Of a DNA stretch of 64,000 nt, positions 34,605 to 43,772 are shown one piece after another. Location of the stretch: positions 273,474 through 337,473 of the forward strand of contig DIBR01000034.1 of NCBI GenBank assembly GCA_002415025.1. The letters are read 5' to 3'. Numbering within the stretch: the first letter of the stretch is position 1; the number at the start of each line of letters is the position of its first letter. The stretch is from Spongiibacteraceae bacterium UBA5047. GTDB lineage: Bacteria > Pseudomonadota > Gammaproteobacteria > Pseudomonadales > Spongiibacteraceae. Made by a program: the position numbers and the translations under genes. The notes beneath the pieces are model-generated. The model made no database searches and had not been told where the DNA came from. It worked only from the letters and a program-made list of their open reading frames with translations.

Positions 34605-36916
34605 GAAAAATCTGGGATATTCACGGCGGCGTTCATCCACCGGAAAACAAAGCGCAATCGCTGGGCCGTGGCATCGAGCCTGCCGGTATTCCGCCGCAAC
34701 TGATTCACCCCTTGTCGCAACACATTGGCGCGCCGGCGGCACCGGTTGTGGAGGTCGGCCAGCGTGTATTGAAAGGGCAGATGATTGCCGAGGCCAAGGG
34801 CTTTGTCAGCGTGCCGGTACACGCCGCTAGTTCCGGCACCGTTGTTGCCATCGAGTTGCGTGAAATTCCTCACCCTTCCGGCCTGAGTGCCCCCTGTGTT
34901 GTCATCGACACCGACGGCAAAGACGAGTGGATTGACCACAGTGGCGTTGACGATTACAGCGCGCTGGACAAACCCGCACTGCTCAACCTGATTCGCGATG
35001 CCGGTATTGCCGGCATGGGCGGCGCGGGTTTTCCGTCGGCGGTCAAACTCAGTACCCGCGACGACGCAAAAATCGACACCCTGATTATCAACGGCACCGA
35101 GTGTGAGCCCTATATCACCGCCGACGATATTCTGATGCGCGAACGTGCCGACCAGATTATTGCTGGCGTTAAAGTCCTGCAGCATTTGATTCAGCCCTCC
35201 GAGCAGACCCTGATCGGCGTTGAAGACAACAAAGCCGAAGGCATTGCCGCCCTGCGTGCCGCGGCCGAAGGCAGCTCAATCGAGGTGGTGGTTTTCCCCA
35301 CCAAATACCCCTCGGGCGGTGAAAAGCAGCTGATCCAGATTCTCACCGGGCGCGAAGTCCCCTCTGGCGGCCTGCCCGCCGACGTCGGCATTGTCTGCCA
35401 GAATATCGGCACCTGCGTGGCCATTCACCGCGCCGTCACCCATGGCGAACCGTTAATTTCCCGCGTGACGACCGTTACCGGGGATGCCTGCAGCGCACCC
35501 GGCAACTTCGAGGTATTGCTGGGGACGCCTGTTGATTACCTGCTGAACCTCGGCGGCTTTCACAAAGAACAATGCATTCGCCTGGTCATGGGCGGCCCGA
35601 TGATGGGCTTTACCCTGAAAGACACCAGCGTACCGGTGGTCAAAACCACCAACTGCCTGCTGGCGCCCACCAAAAAGGAATTGCCGCCACCGCCACCAGC
35701 CCAGGCCTGCATTCGCTGCGGCATGTGCGCCGAAGCCTGCCCGGCTTCGCTGCTGCCCCAGCAAATGTACTGGTTCGCGCGCGGCAAGGAATACGAAAAG
35801 CTCGAAGATCACAACCTGTTTGACTGTATCGAATGCGGTGCCTGCTCCTACGCCTGCCCCAGCAATATCCCGCTGGTGCAGTATTACCGTGCGTCCAAAT
35901 CGGAAATCCGCAAGCAACAACAGGAAAAAGTAAAATCAGAACACGCCAAGGCGCGTTTTGAAGCGCGCAAGGAGCGCATAGAGCGCGAAGACGCAGAAAA
36001 AGAAGCGCGCCGCAAAGCACGACAGGAGGCCGCGAAGAAAAAGGCAACCGCCGGGCTTGACCCCGTCGCCGCGGCGCAGCAAAAAGCGGCAGCCTCCGAT
36101 GCGGGCAAAGACCCCGCCCAGGCGGCCATCGAAAAAGCCATGGCCAAACGTAGCGGTAACGCCCCTGAAGAAAGCGACGACGAAAAACGGGCGCGACTAC
36201 AAAAAGCCGTCACCACCGCTGAAAAACGGCTGGAAAGCGCCAGCACTAAACTGGAAGAAGCCCGGGCCAGCGACGCCGCCAATCTCGGCGCCCTGCAAAC
36301 CGCGTTTGATCGCATGACGGAAAAACTGGGCCAAGCCAAAGAAGAGCTGGCTCAGTTCTTGAGTGCCGAGAGCCAACAAACCGAAACGCAGAACAACGCT
36401 GCCGATCCGGCCCAAGCCGCGATTGCCCGAGCGCAAGCTGCACGGGCCAGCGCCGCCGAACAATCCCCCCTCGAAAAAGCCCAGCAACTGGTTGCATCGC
36501 TGGAAAAGCGGCTGGAAAAATCCGAACAGAAGCTGCAAGAGGCGAAGGCCGCTGGCAGCGATACTGCCGACGTCTTGGAGAAATCGACCACCACTCTGCG
36601 CGACAAACTTGAAAGCGCCCGCGGCGAACTGGCCCAGCGTTCTGACAGTGAAGCACCAACCGAGGCTGTCGCAGCTACCACCGACCCGGCGCAACTGGCC
36701 ATTGAAAAAGCCATGGCCGCCCGCGAGGCAGCCGCCAACATGAGTGCAGACGAAAAGGCCAAAAAGGCGCTGGAATCGCTGGAGTCACGCGTCAAAAAAA
36801 CCCGCGAAAAACTGGCTGAAGCAGAAGCCGGGGGCGCAGACACGGTTGACGTATTGCGTGACACCCTCGCCAAACTCGAAGAAAAACTCGCCGCAGCGCG
36901 CGATACCGCGAGCTGA
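34601..36916 (+). CDS. rsxC: Rnf/Rsx complex NADH-binding subunit C, with repeated tail
   Basis: The peripheral subunit that exchanges electrons with NADH. Residues 1-360 form the FMN/NADH-binding region (GMGGAGFPSAVK near 142, INGTECEPYITAD near 164). Two 4Fe-4S motifs follow, CIRCGMCAEACP near 370 and CIECGACSYACP near 408. The remaining 330 residues are a low-complexity, helical, Ala/Lys/Glu-rich tail containing three units that begin DPAQAAIEKAMAKR, DPAQAAIARAQAAR and DPAQLAIEKAMAAR at about 503, 601 and 695. Each unit is followed by a coiled-coil-like stretch. Such tails vary in length among gammaproteobacteria. Confidence 0.95.
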   Translation: MRKIWDIHGGVHPPENKAQSLGRGIEPAGIPPQLIHPLSQHIGAPAAPVVEVGQRVLKGQMIAEAKGFVSVPVHAASSGTVVAIELREIPHPSGLSAPCVVIDTDGKDEWIDHSGVDDYSALDKPALLNLIRDAGIAGMGGAGFPSAVKLSTRDDAKIDTLIINGTECEPYITADDILMRERADQIIAGVKVLQHLIQPSEQTLIGVEDNKAEGIAALRAAAEGSSIEVVVFPTKYPSGGEKQLIQILTGREVPSGGLPADVGIVCQNIGTCVAIHRAVTHGEPLISRVTTVTGDACSAPGNFEVLLGTPVDYLLNLGGFHKEQCIRLVMGGPMMGFTLKDTSVPVVKTTNCLLAPTKKELPPPPPAQACIRCGMCAEACPASLLPQQMYWFARGKEYEKLEDHNLFDCIECGACSYACPSNIPLVQYYRASKSEIRKQQQEKVKSEHAKARFEARKERIEREDAEKEARRKARQEAAKKKATAGLDPVAAAQQKAAASDAGKDPAQAAIEKAMAKRSGNAPEESDDEKRARLQKAVTTAEKRLESASTKLEEARASDAANLGALQTAFDRMTEKLGQAKEELAQFLSAESQQTETQNNAADPAQAAIARAQAARASAAEQSPLEKAQQLVASLEKRLEKSEQKLQEAKAAGSDTADVLEKSTTTLRDKLESARGELAQRSDSEAPTEAVAATTDPAQLAIEKAMAAREAAANMSADEKAKKALESLESRVKKTREKLAEAEAGGADTVDVLRDTLAKLEEKLAAARDTAS

Positions 36917-36928
36917 TCAGGGAACACT

Positions 36929-37972
36929 ATGGCCTTTTTAACCGTCAGTTCACCCCACGCCCACGGCCCGCTCGATACCGCCACTGTCATGCGGCTGGTA
37001 TTACTCTCCACCCTGCCCGGCGTTTTCGCCCTCAGCTATTTTTTCGGCTTTGGCACCATTATCAATATTCTTTGGGCCTCTGCGCTCGCGCTCGGTATGG
37101 AAGCGGCAGTGCTGAAAGTACGCAAACGCCCGGTCGGCTTTTACCTGAACGACGGCAGTGCATTGGTCACTGCCGTACTACTGGGCATTGCCCTGCCGCC
37201 GGCATCACCCTGGTGGCTGATCGCTGTCGGCATTCTGTTCGCCATCGTTTTTGCCAAACACCTATACGGCGGCATGGGTTACAACCCCTTTAACCCCGCC
37301 ATGGTCGGCTATGTCGTTCTGCTGATTTCTTTCCCGGTACAAATGACCAGCTGGCTTGCTCCTGCAGGCAGCTTCGACGGCTCACTGCTCGGCCCGATTG
37401 ATGCAGTGATGCGAGTGTTTAGTCTCGGGCAGGTCGACGCCGTAACAATGGCCACACCGCTCGATGTTCTGAAACAGAACGATTCGCTGCTCATAAAAGA
37501 CTTGTGGGCAGACAGTACGCAGTTTGGCAGCCTCGCCGGCGTGGGCTGGGAATGGGCCAATGTCGGCTTTCTGGCCGGTGGCCTGTACCTTTTGTATCGC
37601 CGCGTTTTTACCTGGCACGCCCCGGTCAGCATGCTGGTCGCGCTGTTTGTGATGTCTGCCCTGTTTTACGACGGTGGCAGTTCCGCTTCGGGCGGCTCGC
37701 CCATGTTTCATCTGTTCAGCGGCGCTACCATGCTAGGCGCCTTCTTTATCGTTACCGACCCGGTAACCTCCGCCGTTTCCAACAAGGGCCGCATCATCTA
37801 CGGCGCCTGCATCGGCCTGCTGATATACCTGATTCGAGCCTGGGGCAACTACCCTGACGCCGTTGCCTTTGCCGTGTTGTTAATGAATTTCGCCGCACCG
37901 TTGCTGGATCACTACACCCAGCCCAGAACCTACGGTCACAAGACCACGCCGCGAAAAGGGGAAGGTGAATAA
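36929..37972 (+). CDS. rsxD: Rnf/Rsx complex membrane subunit D
   Basis: The 347-residue membrane subunit has about nine helices. The flavinylation motif is SGATM near residue 265, whose Thr carries covalent FMN in characterised homologues. LFAIVFAKHLYGGMGYNPFN near residue 110 is a conserved loop. It starts 12 bp after rsxC and its stop overlaps the rsxG start by one base. Confidence 0.95.
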   Translation: MAFLTVSSPHAHGPLDTATVMRLVLLSTLPGVFALSYFFGFGTIINILWASALALGMEAAVLKVRKRPVGFYLNDGSALVTAVLLGIALPPASPWWLIAVGILFAIVFAKHLYGGMGYNPFNPAMVGYVVLLISFPVQMTSWLAPAGSFDGSLLGPIDAVMRVFSLGQVDAVTMATPLDVLKQNDSLLIKDLWADSTQFGSLAGVGWEWANVGFLAGGLYLLYRRVFTWHAPVSMLVALFVMSALFYDGGSSASGGSPMFHLFSGATMLGAFFIVTDPVTSAVSNKGRIIYGACIGLLIYLIRAWGNYPDAVAFAVLLMNFAAPLLDHYTQPRTYGHKTTPRKGEGE

Positions 37973-38661
37973 TGCTGGGCCAATCCATCAGTAAAAACAG
38001 TATCCTGCTCGGTGTTTTTGCGGCCGTGACTACTGCCATTATCGCCGGCACCTATCTCGGCAGTCGCGACCTGATCAAAGCCAATATTCGCGCCGCCGAA
38101 GAAAAGGCTCTGCTGCAAATCATCCCGGAAGATCGGCACACCAACTCCATGCTCGACGATACGCTGGCCGTTGACGATGCCGGATTGTTAGGCCTGCGTG
38201 AAGCCAAGGATATTTATCTCGCCAGGAAAAACGGAAAATTTGTCGGCGCCATATTTCCCGCCACAACCCGCGAAGGCTACACCGGCGATATTGATATGAT
38301 TGTGGGCGTTAACCGCGACGGCAGCATAGCCGGCGTGCGCATATTACAACACAGGGAAACACCGGGACTCGGCGACGCCGTTGACCGCAAAAAAAGTGAC
38401 TGGGTAGAGAGCTTCGTCGGCAAAAGCATTGGCAACCCACAAAGCGGCGACTGGAAAGTAAAAAAAGACGGCGGTGTGTTTGATCAGTTTACCGGAGCCA
38501 CGATTACACCGCGCGCGGTGACCAAAACCGTCTTCCAAACCCTGCAGTATTTTGAACAAAACCGCGATCACCTGATCGCTGCGGCAGAAGCCGGGCTGCC
38601 ACAGGAAACAGAATCCGCCTCGAAAGCCAGCGTGGAAGCCGCGCAGGAGACAACACCATGA
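37972..38661 (+). CDS. rsxG: Rnf/Rsx complex periplasmic flavin subunit G
   Basis: The 229-residue protein has one N-terminal membrane helix (about 9-30) and a periplasmic FMN-binding domain. The covalent FMN site is TGATIT with T177. HRETPGLGD near 127 is another family mark. The C-terminal Glu/Ala-rich tail (about 200-229) is variable. It overlaps rsxE by 4 bp. Confidence 0.95.
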   Translation: MLGQSISKNSILLGVFAAVTTAIIAGTYLGSRDLIKANIRAAEEKALLQIIPEDRHTNSMLDDTLAVDDAGLLGLREAKDIYLARKNGKFVGAIFPATTREGYTGDIDMIVGVNRDGSIAGVRILQHRETPGLGDAVDRKKSDWVESFVGKSIGNPQSGDWKVKKDGGVFDQFTGATITPRAVTKTVFQTLQYFEQNRDHLIAAAEAGLPQETESASKASVEAAQETTP

Positions 38662-39371
38662 GCGATACCAACTACCGCGAACTCTCCTTAAACGGGCTCT
38701 GGAAAAACAACCCTGCCATTGTCCAATTGCTCGGTCTGTGTCCCCTACTCGCCGTTACCGGCTCGGTAGTTAACGCCATGGGCATGGCACTGGCCACAGT
38801 CGCAGTACTAATTGCTTCATCTACCTCGGTGTCAATGATTCGCGGCTTTGTGTCCGATGCCGTGAGGCTGCCAGCGTTTGTAATGATTATCGCTGCCGCT
38901 GTAACCTGCATAGAATTGTTGATGCAGGCCTTTACCTACGAATTGTTCCAGATACTGGGTATTTTTCTGCCGCTGATCACCACCAACTGCTTGATACTCG
39001 GTCGCGCCGACGCCTTCGCCTGCAAAAACAAAGTCATGCCCGCAATGTATGACGGCATGATGATGGGCCTCGGTTTTGGCGCCATCCTCATCCTGCTGGG
39101 CGCCGTGCGTGAACTGGTGGGTACCGGCGCCCTGTTCGCCAATATGGACCTGTTGTTTGGCGAGGAGGCAAGACACTGGAAGGTCGTGTTCTTCGAAGAC
39201 TACAACCAGTTTCTGGTCGCCATCCTGCCACCCGGCGCATTTATCGTGACCGGTCTCATCATCGCCATGAAAAATGTGATCGATGACGGCATCAAGCGCC
39301 GTGAGGCCCTGCGCACAGCAGGCACCCCCAAGGAAAGCCGGCGGGTACGGGTTACCGGAAACGTGAGCTAG
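38658..39371 (+). CDS. rsxE: Rnf/Rsx complex membrane subunit E
   Basis: The 237-residue membrane subunit is related to RsxA, with about six helices and the paired motifs NPAIVQLLGLCPLLAVTGS (near 17-35) and LPLITTNCLILGRADAFA (near 110). Last gene of the operon. In many gammaproteobacteria nth (endonuclease III) follows rsxE, but here a catabolic block on the opposite strand follows instead. Confidence 0.95.
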   Translation: MSDTNYRELSLNGLWKNNPAIVQLLGLCPLLAVTGSVVNAMGMALATVAVLIASSTSVSMIRGFVSDAVRLPAFVMIIAAAVTCIELLMQAFTYELFQILGIFLPLITTNCLILGRADAFACKNKVMPAMYDGMMMGLGFGAILILLGAVRELVGTGALFANMDLLFGEEARHWKVVFFEDYNQFLVAILPPGAFIVTGLIIAMKNVIDDGIKRREALRTAGTPKESRRVRVTGNVS

Positions 39372-39385
39372 CGCTACGCGCTAGC
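39367..39385. terminator. Hairpin overlapping the rsxE stop codon
   Basis: GCTAGCGC, three bases, GCGCTAGC: a perfect 8-bp stem that includes the TAG stop of rsxE. There is no T-tract. It lies between the convergent rsx operon and the aromatic-acid transporter gene and may end or protect the rsx transcript. Confidence 0.5.
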
Positions 39386-39408
39386 ATAAAGGGAAAATCT
39401 GCCACAGT

Positions 39409-40734
39409 TCAGTTCTGGGTCGCCACTGCTGGTTTCACAGAACCCCGCCCGTAGAGAAAGAAAATCGCAATAGCCGCAGCAAACAGCGGCACTGCAAACA
39501 GCGCAAAGGAATCCTCCATCCGCCAACCGACACCAATAATATAGCCACCCAATAACGGACTCACCACAGAGCCAAACCTGCCAGCTCCAATCGCCCAGCC
39601 AATCCCGGTGGCTCGCAACCGTGTTGGATACAGTTGCGCAACGACCACATACAGCCCAATAAAGCCGTTCATCGTAAATAGCCCGAGTACCGATATGGCT
39701 AGCAGCATGACGATCTCACCTTCAGGCAACAACCTCATCATGATCATAATGGTAGCCGCCGCGGCCAATGAGCTCCTGACCATTCTCCCTACGCCCACCC
39801 GCGCCGAAAAACACCCCAGTATCAATATCCCGAGCAGTCCTCCGAGATTAAGTGCCACACCACCATAGGCGGCATAGCTGACGGAGAAACCAATATCCAC
39901 CAGAATTTTAGGCAACCAGCTTTGAACAAAATACAGCGTCAAAAACGTCAGGCAAAATGCCGCCCAAATACAACAGGTTGCTAGGCGAAAACCCGGCTCA
40001 AACAAGGCTCTGACTCCGACCTCACTACCCGTATTGCGATCGGGCACGGGCATTTCAGACAAGGGCTGAAGCTTCAATTTGCGTAAAACCCGGTTCACTC
40101 TTTGAAGGCCATCGGAGGCGCGCTGTAGAACGAGAAAAGCAGGTGATTCCGGAAGCTGCCACCAGACCAACACAAACATAAGCGCTGCAAAAAATGCCCC
40201 TAGAAAAAATACGGCCTGCCAACCGTAGGCCGCTATCACTTGTGACGCTACAACACCGCCAGCGGCGGCCCCCACCAGAAATCCAGAGCTTATGATAGAG
40301 ACCACCAGGTTTCGGTGCCGCGCAGGAACGACCTCTGTCCCCAAGGCAGTAATAGCCGCTAGCAAACTACCCACGCCAATACCATTGACCCCGCGGATAA
40401 TCGCCAGATCAGACACGTTGCGAACAAACCCGGTGGCGGCCATTGAAACACCGATAACGACAAGTGAGACCAATATCAATGTACGGCGACCAGCCCGATC
40501 AGCCCAGGGGGCGACAAACATTGCCCCCAGTGCTGTACCAACAAGCCCGGTACTGAAGGCGATCCCAAGACTGCCTGGCGACACATTCCAGCTATCAATA
40601 ATTACCGGCCCGACATACGCGATGGCGGCGACATCGAACCCGTCCAGTACGTTCAGGAGGAAACACACAACCACGACAAATACTTGCACGCGGCTAACCC
40701 GCGAGTTATCGATCAATGTTTCAATCGAGCTCAT
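39409..40734 (-). CDS. MFS aromatic-acid:H+ symporter (AAHS family)
   Basis: The 441-residue inner-membrane transporter has 12 helices. The AAHS marks are LDGFDVAAIAYVGP in helix 1 (residues 31-44), with the Asp residues needed in PcaK/BenK-type carriers, and APWADRAGRR in the 2-3 loop. It lies 47 bp downstream of the 2-aminobenzoate-CoA ligase gene, so anthranilate or a similar benzoate is the likely substrate. ATG 40734 has GGGGA upstream. Confidence 0.87.
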   Translation of the reverse strand: MSSIETLIDNSRVSRVQVFVVVVCFLLNVLDGFDVAAIAYVGPVIIDSWNVSPGSLGIAFSTGLVGTALGAMFVAPWADRAGRRTLILVSLVVIGVSMAATGFVRNVSDLAIIRGVNGIGVGSLLAAITALGTEVVPARHRNLVVSIISSGFLVGAAAGGVVASQVIAAYGWQAVFFLGAFFAALMFVLVWWQLPESPAFLVLQRASDGLQRVNRVLRKLKLQPLSEMPVPDRNTGSEVGVRALFEPGFRLATCCIWAAFCLTFLTLYFVQSWLPKILVDIGFSVSYAAYGGVALNLGGLLGILILGCFSARVGVGRMVRSSLAAAATIMIMMRLLPEGEIVMLLAISVLGLFTMNGFIGLYVVVAQLYPTRLRATGIGWAIGAGRFGSVVSPLLGGYIIGVGWRMEDSFALFAVPLFAAAIAIFFLYGRGSVKPAVATQN

Positions 40735-40781
40735 AACGTTTCCCCATAAGTCTGTATAGCGTCAAAAACTGGTTCAATGAA

Positions 40782-42425
40782 TTACCCGACCCGGCCGAAA
40801 TCTGCCGCACTGATTTCGCGAAGCCTGAACCGCTGGACCTTACCGGTATCTGTTTTAGGAAGCACATTGATGAATGTGATCCTTCGAGGATACTTATAAG
40901 GGGCAATCTGAGCTTTCACAAAATCCTTCAGCGTTTGTTCAAGTTCAGGCGTTGCTGAATGATCTGCAGTCAACACAACAAAGGCGTTAGGAATATGTCC
41001 CCGTTTTGAGTCTGGTGCGGCTACAACTGCGCACTCGACAACCGCAGGGTGATCCATCAAAACGTCTTCTATCTCCGCAGCGCTTATGTTGTAGCCTGCC
41101 GATACAATCATGTCGTCACCACGTCCTTCGAACCAAAAATAGCCGTCACTATCCATGTGATATATATCCCCGGTGACGTTCCAGCCATCGACGACATACT
41201 TCTTCTGGCGTTCATCCGCCAGATATCGGCATCCCGTAGGCCCTTTCACCGCCAACCTGCCCGACTGCCCCGGAGGCAACGGCTTATCGTCAGAGCCCAA
41301 TACGCAAGCCTGATACCCGGGGATGGCTTTCCCGGTAGACCCAGGTCTGATTTCGTCACCAATAGCAGAAATAAATATATGTATCATTTCGGTGGAACCG
41401 ATACCGTCTATCAAGCGTAAACCCGTAGCGGCTTTCCAGGCCTCAAATGTCGGAACCTGCAAATGTTCACCAGCCGATACGCATTTTCGAAGACTTCCAA
41501 TATCGCAATGGTCAATCTGCTCGAGAATTCCACGGTAACCCGTGGGTGAAGTAAAGCAAACAGTCGCCCCCGTTCTCTCAATGGCCTTCGCCAATGGTTC
41601 CGGGCCCGCTTTTTCAAGCAGCACCGCCGTTGCGCCGCTATACATCGGGAACACAACCAGCGCACCTAGCCCAAATGTGAAAGCCAGCGGCGGACTACCG
41701 ATAAAGATGTCGTCTGCCTGCGTTGCCAGCACCCCTTCAGAAAAGCATACTGCCATAGCCAGTACGTCCCGGTGGAAATGGAGTACGCCTTTGGGAACCC
41801 CTGTAGTGCCGCTGGTGAAAGCAATCAGTGCAACGTCATCACTGGCAGTATCGATGTTGTTGAATGCCGTCGACTTTTCTTTCATCAGCACTTCCACAGC
41901 ATCAGGACCAGAATGTCCATTAAAGAACAGCACATGTGAGAGCGTGTCGGCAGCGCTTGCCGCTTCAACAAGCTCTCCTTTTAATTCGTCTTCACAGAGA
42001 GCCAGTGTAATTTCCGCCTTCTCGATGACGGGAACCAGGTCTCGTGACCGCATCATAGGCATTGTAGCAACGGCTATCCCCCCGGCTTTAAGCACTGCAA
42101 ACCAGCAGGCTACAAGCATGGGATTGTTTGGCGCGCGAAGTAAAACCCTGTTCCCCGGAACCAAGCCCATATCCTCGACCAGAACGTGGGCTATCTGGTT
42201 TGAAGCGGACATGAGTTGAGAGTAAGTCCACGATCCATCGCTACCGATCAGAGCGGTTTTTTCTCCCAGACCGTTCTCAACATTCTTGTCCAGAAGCTCG
42301 GTCGCACAATTTATCCTCTCGGCAAACTGCAGCCCGGGAAGCTCAAAAATAAAGTCCGGTTGCAGCTCCGCTACCGGCAAACTGTCACGTGCGAAGGTAT
42401 CAACCAGGGTAGATGTTTTTTTCAT
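40782..42425 (-). CDS. abmG: 2-Aminobenzoate-CoA ligase
   Basis: Activates anthranilate to 2-aminobenzoyl-CoA with ATP. The 547-residue enzyme belongs to the AMP-binding superfamily, benzoate-CoA ligase branch. Its N-terminus (VDTFARDSLP, INCATELLD) and NRVLLRAPNNPMLVACWFAV closely follow what I recall of the Azoarcus-type 2-aminobenzoate-CoA ligases. It has the P-loop TSGTTGVPKG near 205, IGSTE near 345, WNVTGDIY near 400, and the catalytic Lys in PKTDTGKVQR near 530. ATG 42425 is preferred to the one 18 bp upstream because AAGGA lies at the right distance. Its start overlaps the end of an upstream membrane-protein gene. Confidence 0.85.
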   Translation of the reverse strand: MKKTSTLVDTFARDSLPVAELQPDFIFELPGLQFAERINCATELLDKNVENGLGEKTALIGSDGSWTYSQLMSASNQIAHVLVEDMGLVPGNRVLLRAPNNPMLVACWFAVLKAGGIAVATMPMMRSRDLVPVIEKAEITLALCEDELKGELVEAASAADTLSHVLFFNGHSGPDAVEVLMKEKSTAFNNIDTASDDVALIAFTSGTTGVPKGVLHFHRDVLAMAVCFSEGVLATQADDIFIGSPPLAFTFGLGALVVFPMYSGATAVLLEKAGPEPLAKAIERTGATVCFTSPTGYRGILEQIDHCDIGSLRKCVSAGEHLQVPTFEAWKAATGLRLIDGIGSTEMIHIFISAIGDEIRPGSTGKAIPGYQACVLGSDDKPLPPGQSGRLAVKGPTGCRYLADERQKKYVVDGWNVTGDIYHMDSDGYFWFEGRGDDMIVSAGYNISAAEIEDVLMDHPAVVECAVVAAPDSKRGHIPNAFVVLTADHSATPELEQTLKDFVKAQIAPYKYPRRITFINVLPKTDTGKVQRFRLREISAADFGRVG

Positions 42426-43593
42426 TCCGATTTTCCTTTCCATAAACCTGACCTGATGAGGCGGCTATCGAGCGAGCTGAAGCTGGTGATGTTCTCTTCG
42501 TCGATGCGACAAACGGCCAGAAGCCAAAAAAACTGCTGAACATTACAATCAGTGGAAACGTGATCGCTAATTGCGATGAAGCAATCCAAAGTTCCAGTTG
42601 ATGTGCCGGCTCCCCCCATTCAAGCGGGGCACTGCCGGCGATCAGTAGCGGATGTGCCGCCAGATAGAGGTAATGCATAGCAACACCTACAAACCCACAA
42701 AACGAAATCTGCAGGATGACTCTTGCGCCGGCATGCCTTACGTCGTGAAAAATCGTACGCTGCAGCAGGTTTTGGAATATGAATATTCCGAATATCAGTG
42801 AAACCGGCACCCTAACCATGTAGGCAATCGGATCCATACTCAGCAGATTTACAAACAGGCAGTAGATGCCGAGACTGGCAAACACAACCAGCATGGTTTC
42901 ACACAGCACCCTCAGCGCAATGCCCCGCCAGGAAGACGAAGCATTCAGATAAGACAGTGGCCAGAAGCCCAATAGCAGTGAATAGACAAGAATTACCGAC
43001 GCGAGGGTTACCGAAAATGATATGGCGACATTCGAATGAAACAATCCAGAAAAGGCGATTTCGTTTGCGTAGTTTAACCCGCTTAAAACACCGCTAAAGT
43101 CGAAAAAAACACGGTAAGTCAGATATGAAACCGCGTAACAGAGAAATAACATCCATCCCCCCACTACGACGACAGAATCGGAATAACGAGCAGCCGGCTC
43201 CCCACGCAGAATCTTGGCTACCCAAAGAAAGACCGTGACAGAATGTATGCAAAACGTGATAACCAACGGGCCTGGAGGCACAGACCCACCACCCACCACC
43301 CAGAGAATAGACGGCGCAACAACCATCGCTACAGCCAAGCAAATTGATGTAAAGGCAATTCCTGACCAAGGCTGCGACAGGGCAGCAATGCATGCAGGCC
43401 TCTGCGCCCGCCAAAACGATGCCAACAATATCTGAACCGGAATTGTCGTTAGCAGAGCATAGGTCGCCCAGGTATCGAAAAACTGGTAGTTCATCTGCGA
43501 GACAAGAACAAACGCAAGAGCGACTATCCAGACGATACTTACTGTTCCAAGCCAAGGCTGCCTTAATGTTTTCAACATGCTCCTCGTTCGCAT
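42400..43593 (-). CDS. Polytopic membrane protein of unknown family
   Basis: The 397-residue protein is strongly hydrophobic, with about 10-12 predicted transmembrane helices, short loops, and a Ser/Lys/Arg-rich C-terminal tail. I do not recognise a transporter or sensor family. It is the first gene of a probable operon with abmG (26-bp overlap) and the aromatic-acid symporter, so a role linked to anthranilate use is plausible, for instance transport or signalling. Start at ATG 43593 is uncertain because the ribosome site is weak. A conserved-looking Cys/His set for a cofactor is not evident. Confidence 0.65.
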   Translation of the reverse strand: MRTRSMLKTLRQPWLGTVSIVWIVALAFVLVSQMNYQFFDTWATYALLTTIPVQILLASFWRAQRPACIAALSQPWSGIAFTSICLAVAMVVAPSILWVVGGGSVPPGPLVITFCIHSVTVFLWVAKILRGEPAARYSDSVVVVGGWMLFLCYAVSYLTYRVFFDFSGVLSGLNYANEIAFSGLFHSNVAISFSVTLASVILVYSLLLGFWPLSYLNASSSWRGIALRVLCETMLVVFASLGIYCLFVNLLSMDPIAYMVRVPVSLIFGIFIFQNLLQRTIFHDVRHAGARVILQISFCGFVGVAMHYLYLAAHPLLIAGSAPLEWGEPAHQLELWIASSQLAITFPLIVMFSSFFGFWPFVASTKRTSPASARSIAASSGQVYGKENRNEKNIYPG

Positions 43594-43772
43594 TTATCAA
43601 ATCTTTACAGCGTTGCGCTTTAACGTTTTTTCGGGCGTTCGACGTTTTGGTCGTTACACGCTTCGATAAAAGCCTATCACCTACCCTACCCTGCTCACTG
43701 CTCCGTTTTTGGAATGATCAATTCCACAAATGCCGATTACATCCAGCATGGGATCTGCGCTATAAAAACTGC

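Noticed and set aside
43392..43772. Extension of the first esterase upstream of 43773
   Set aside because: It runs antisense into the membrane-protein gene, and the signal peptide begins exactly at 43773.
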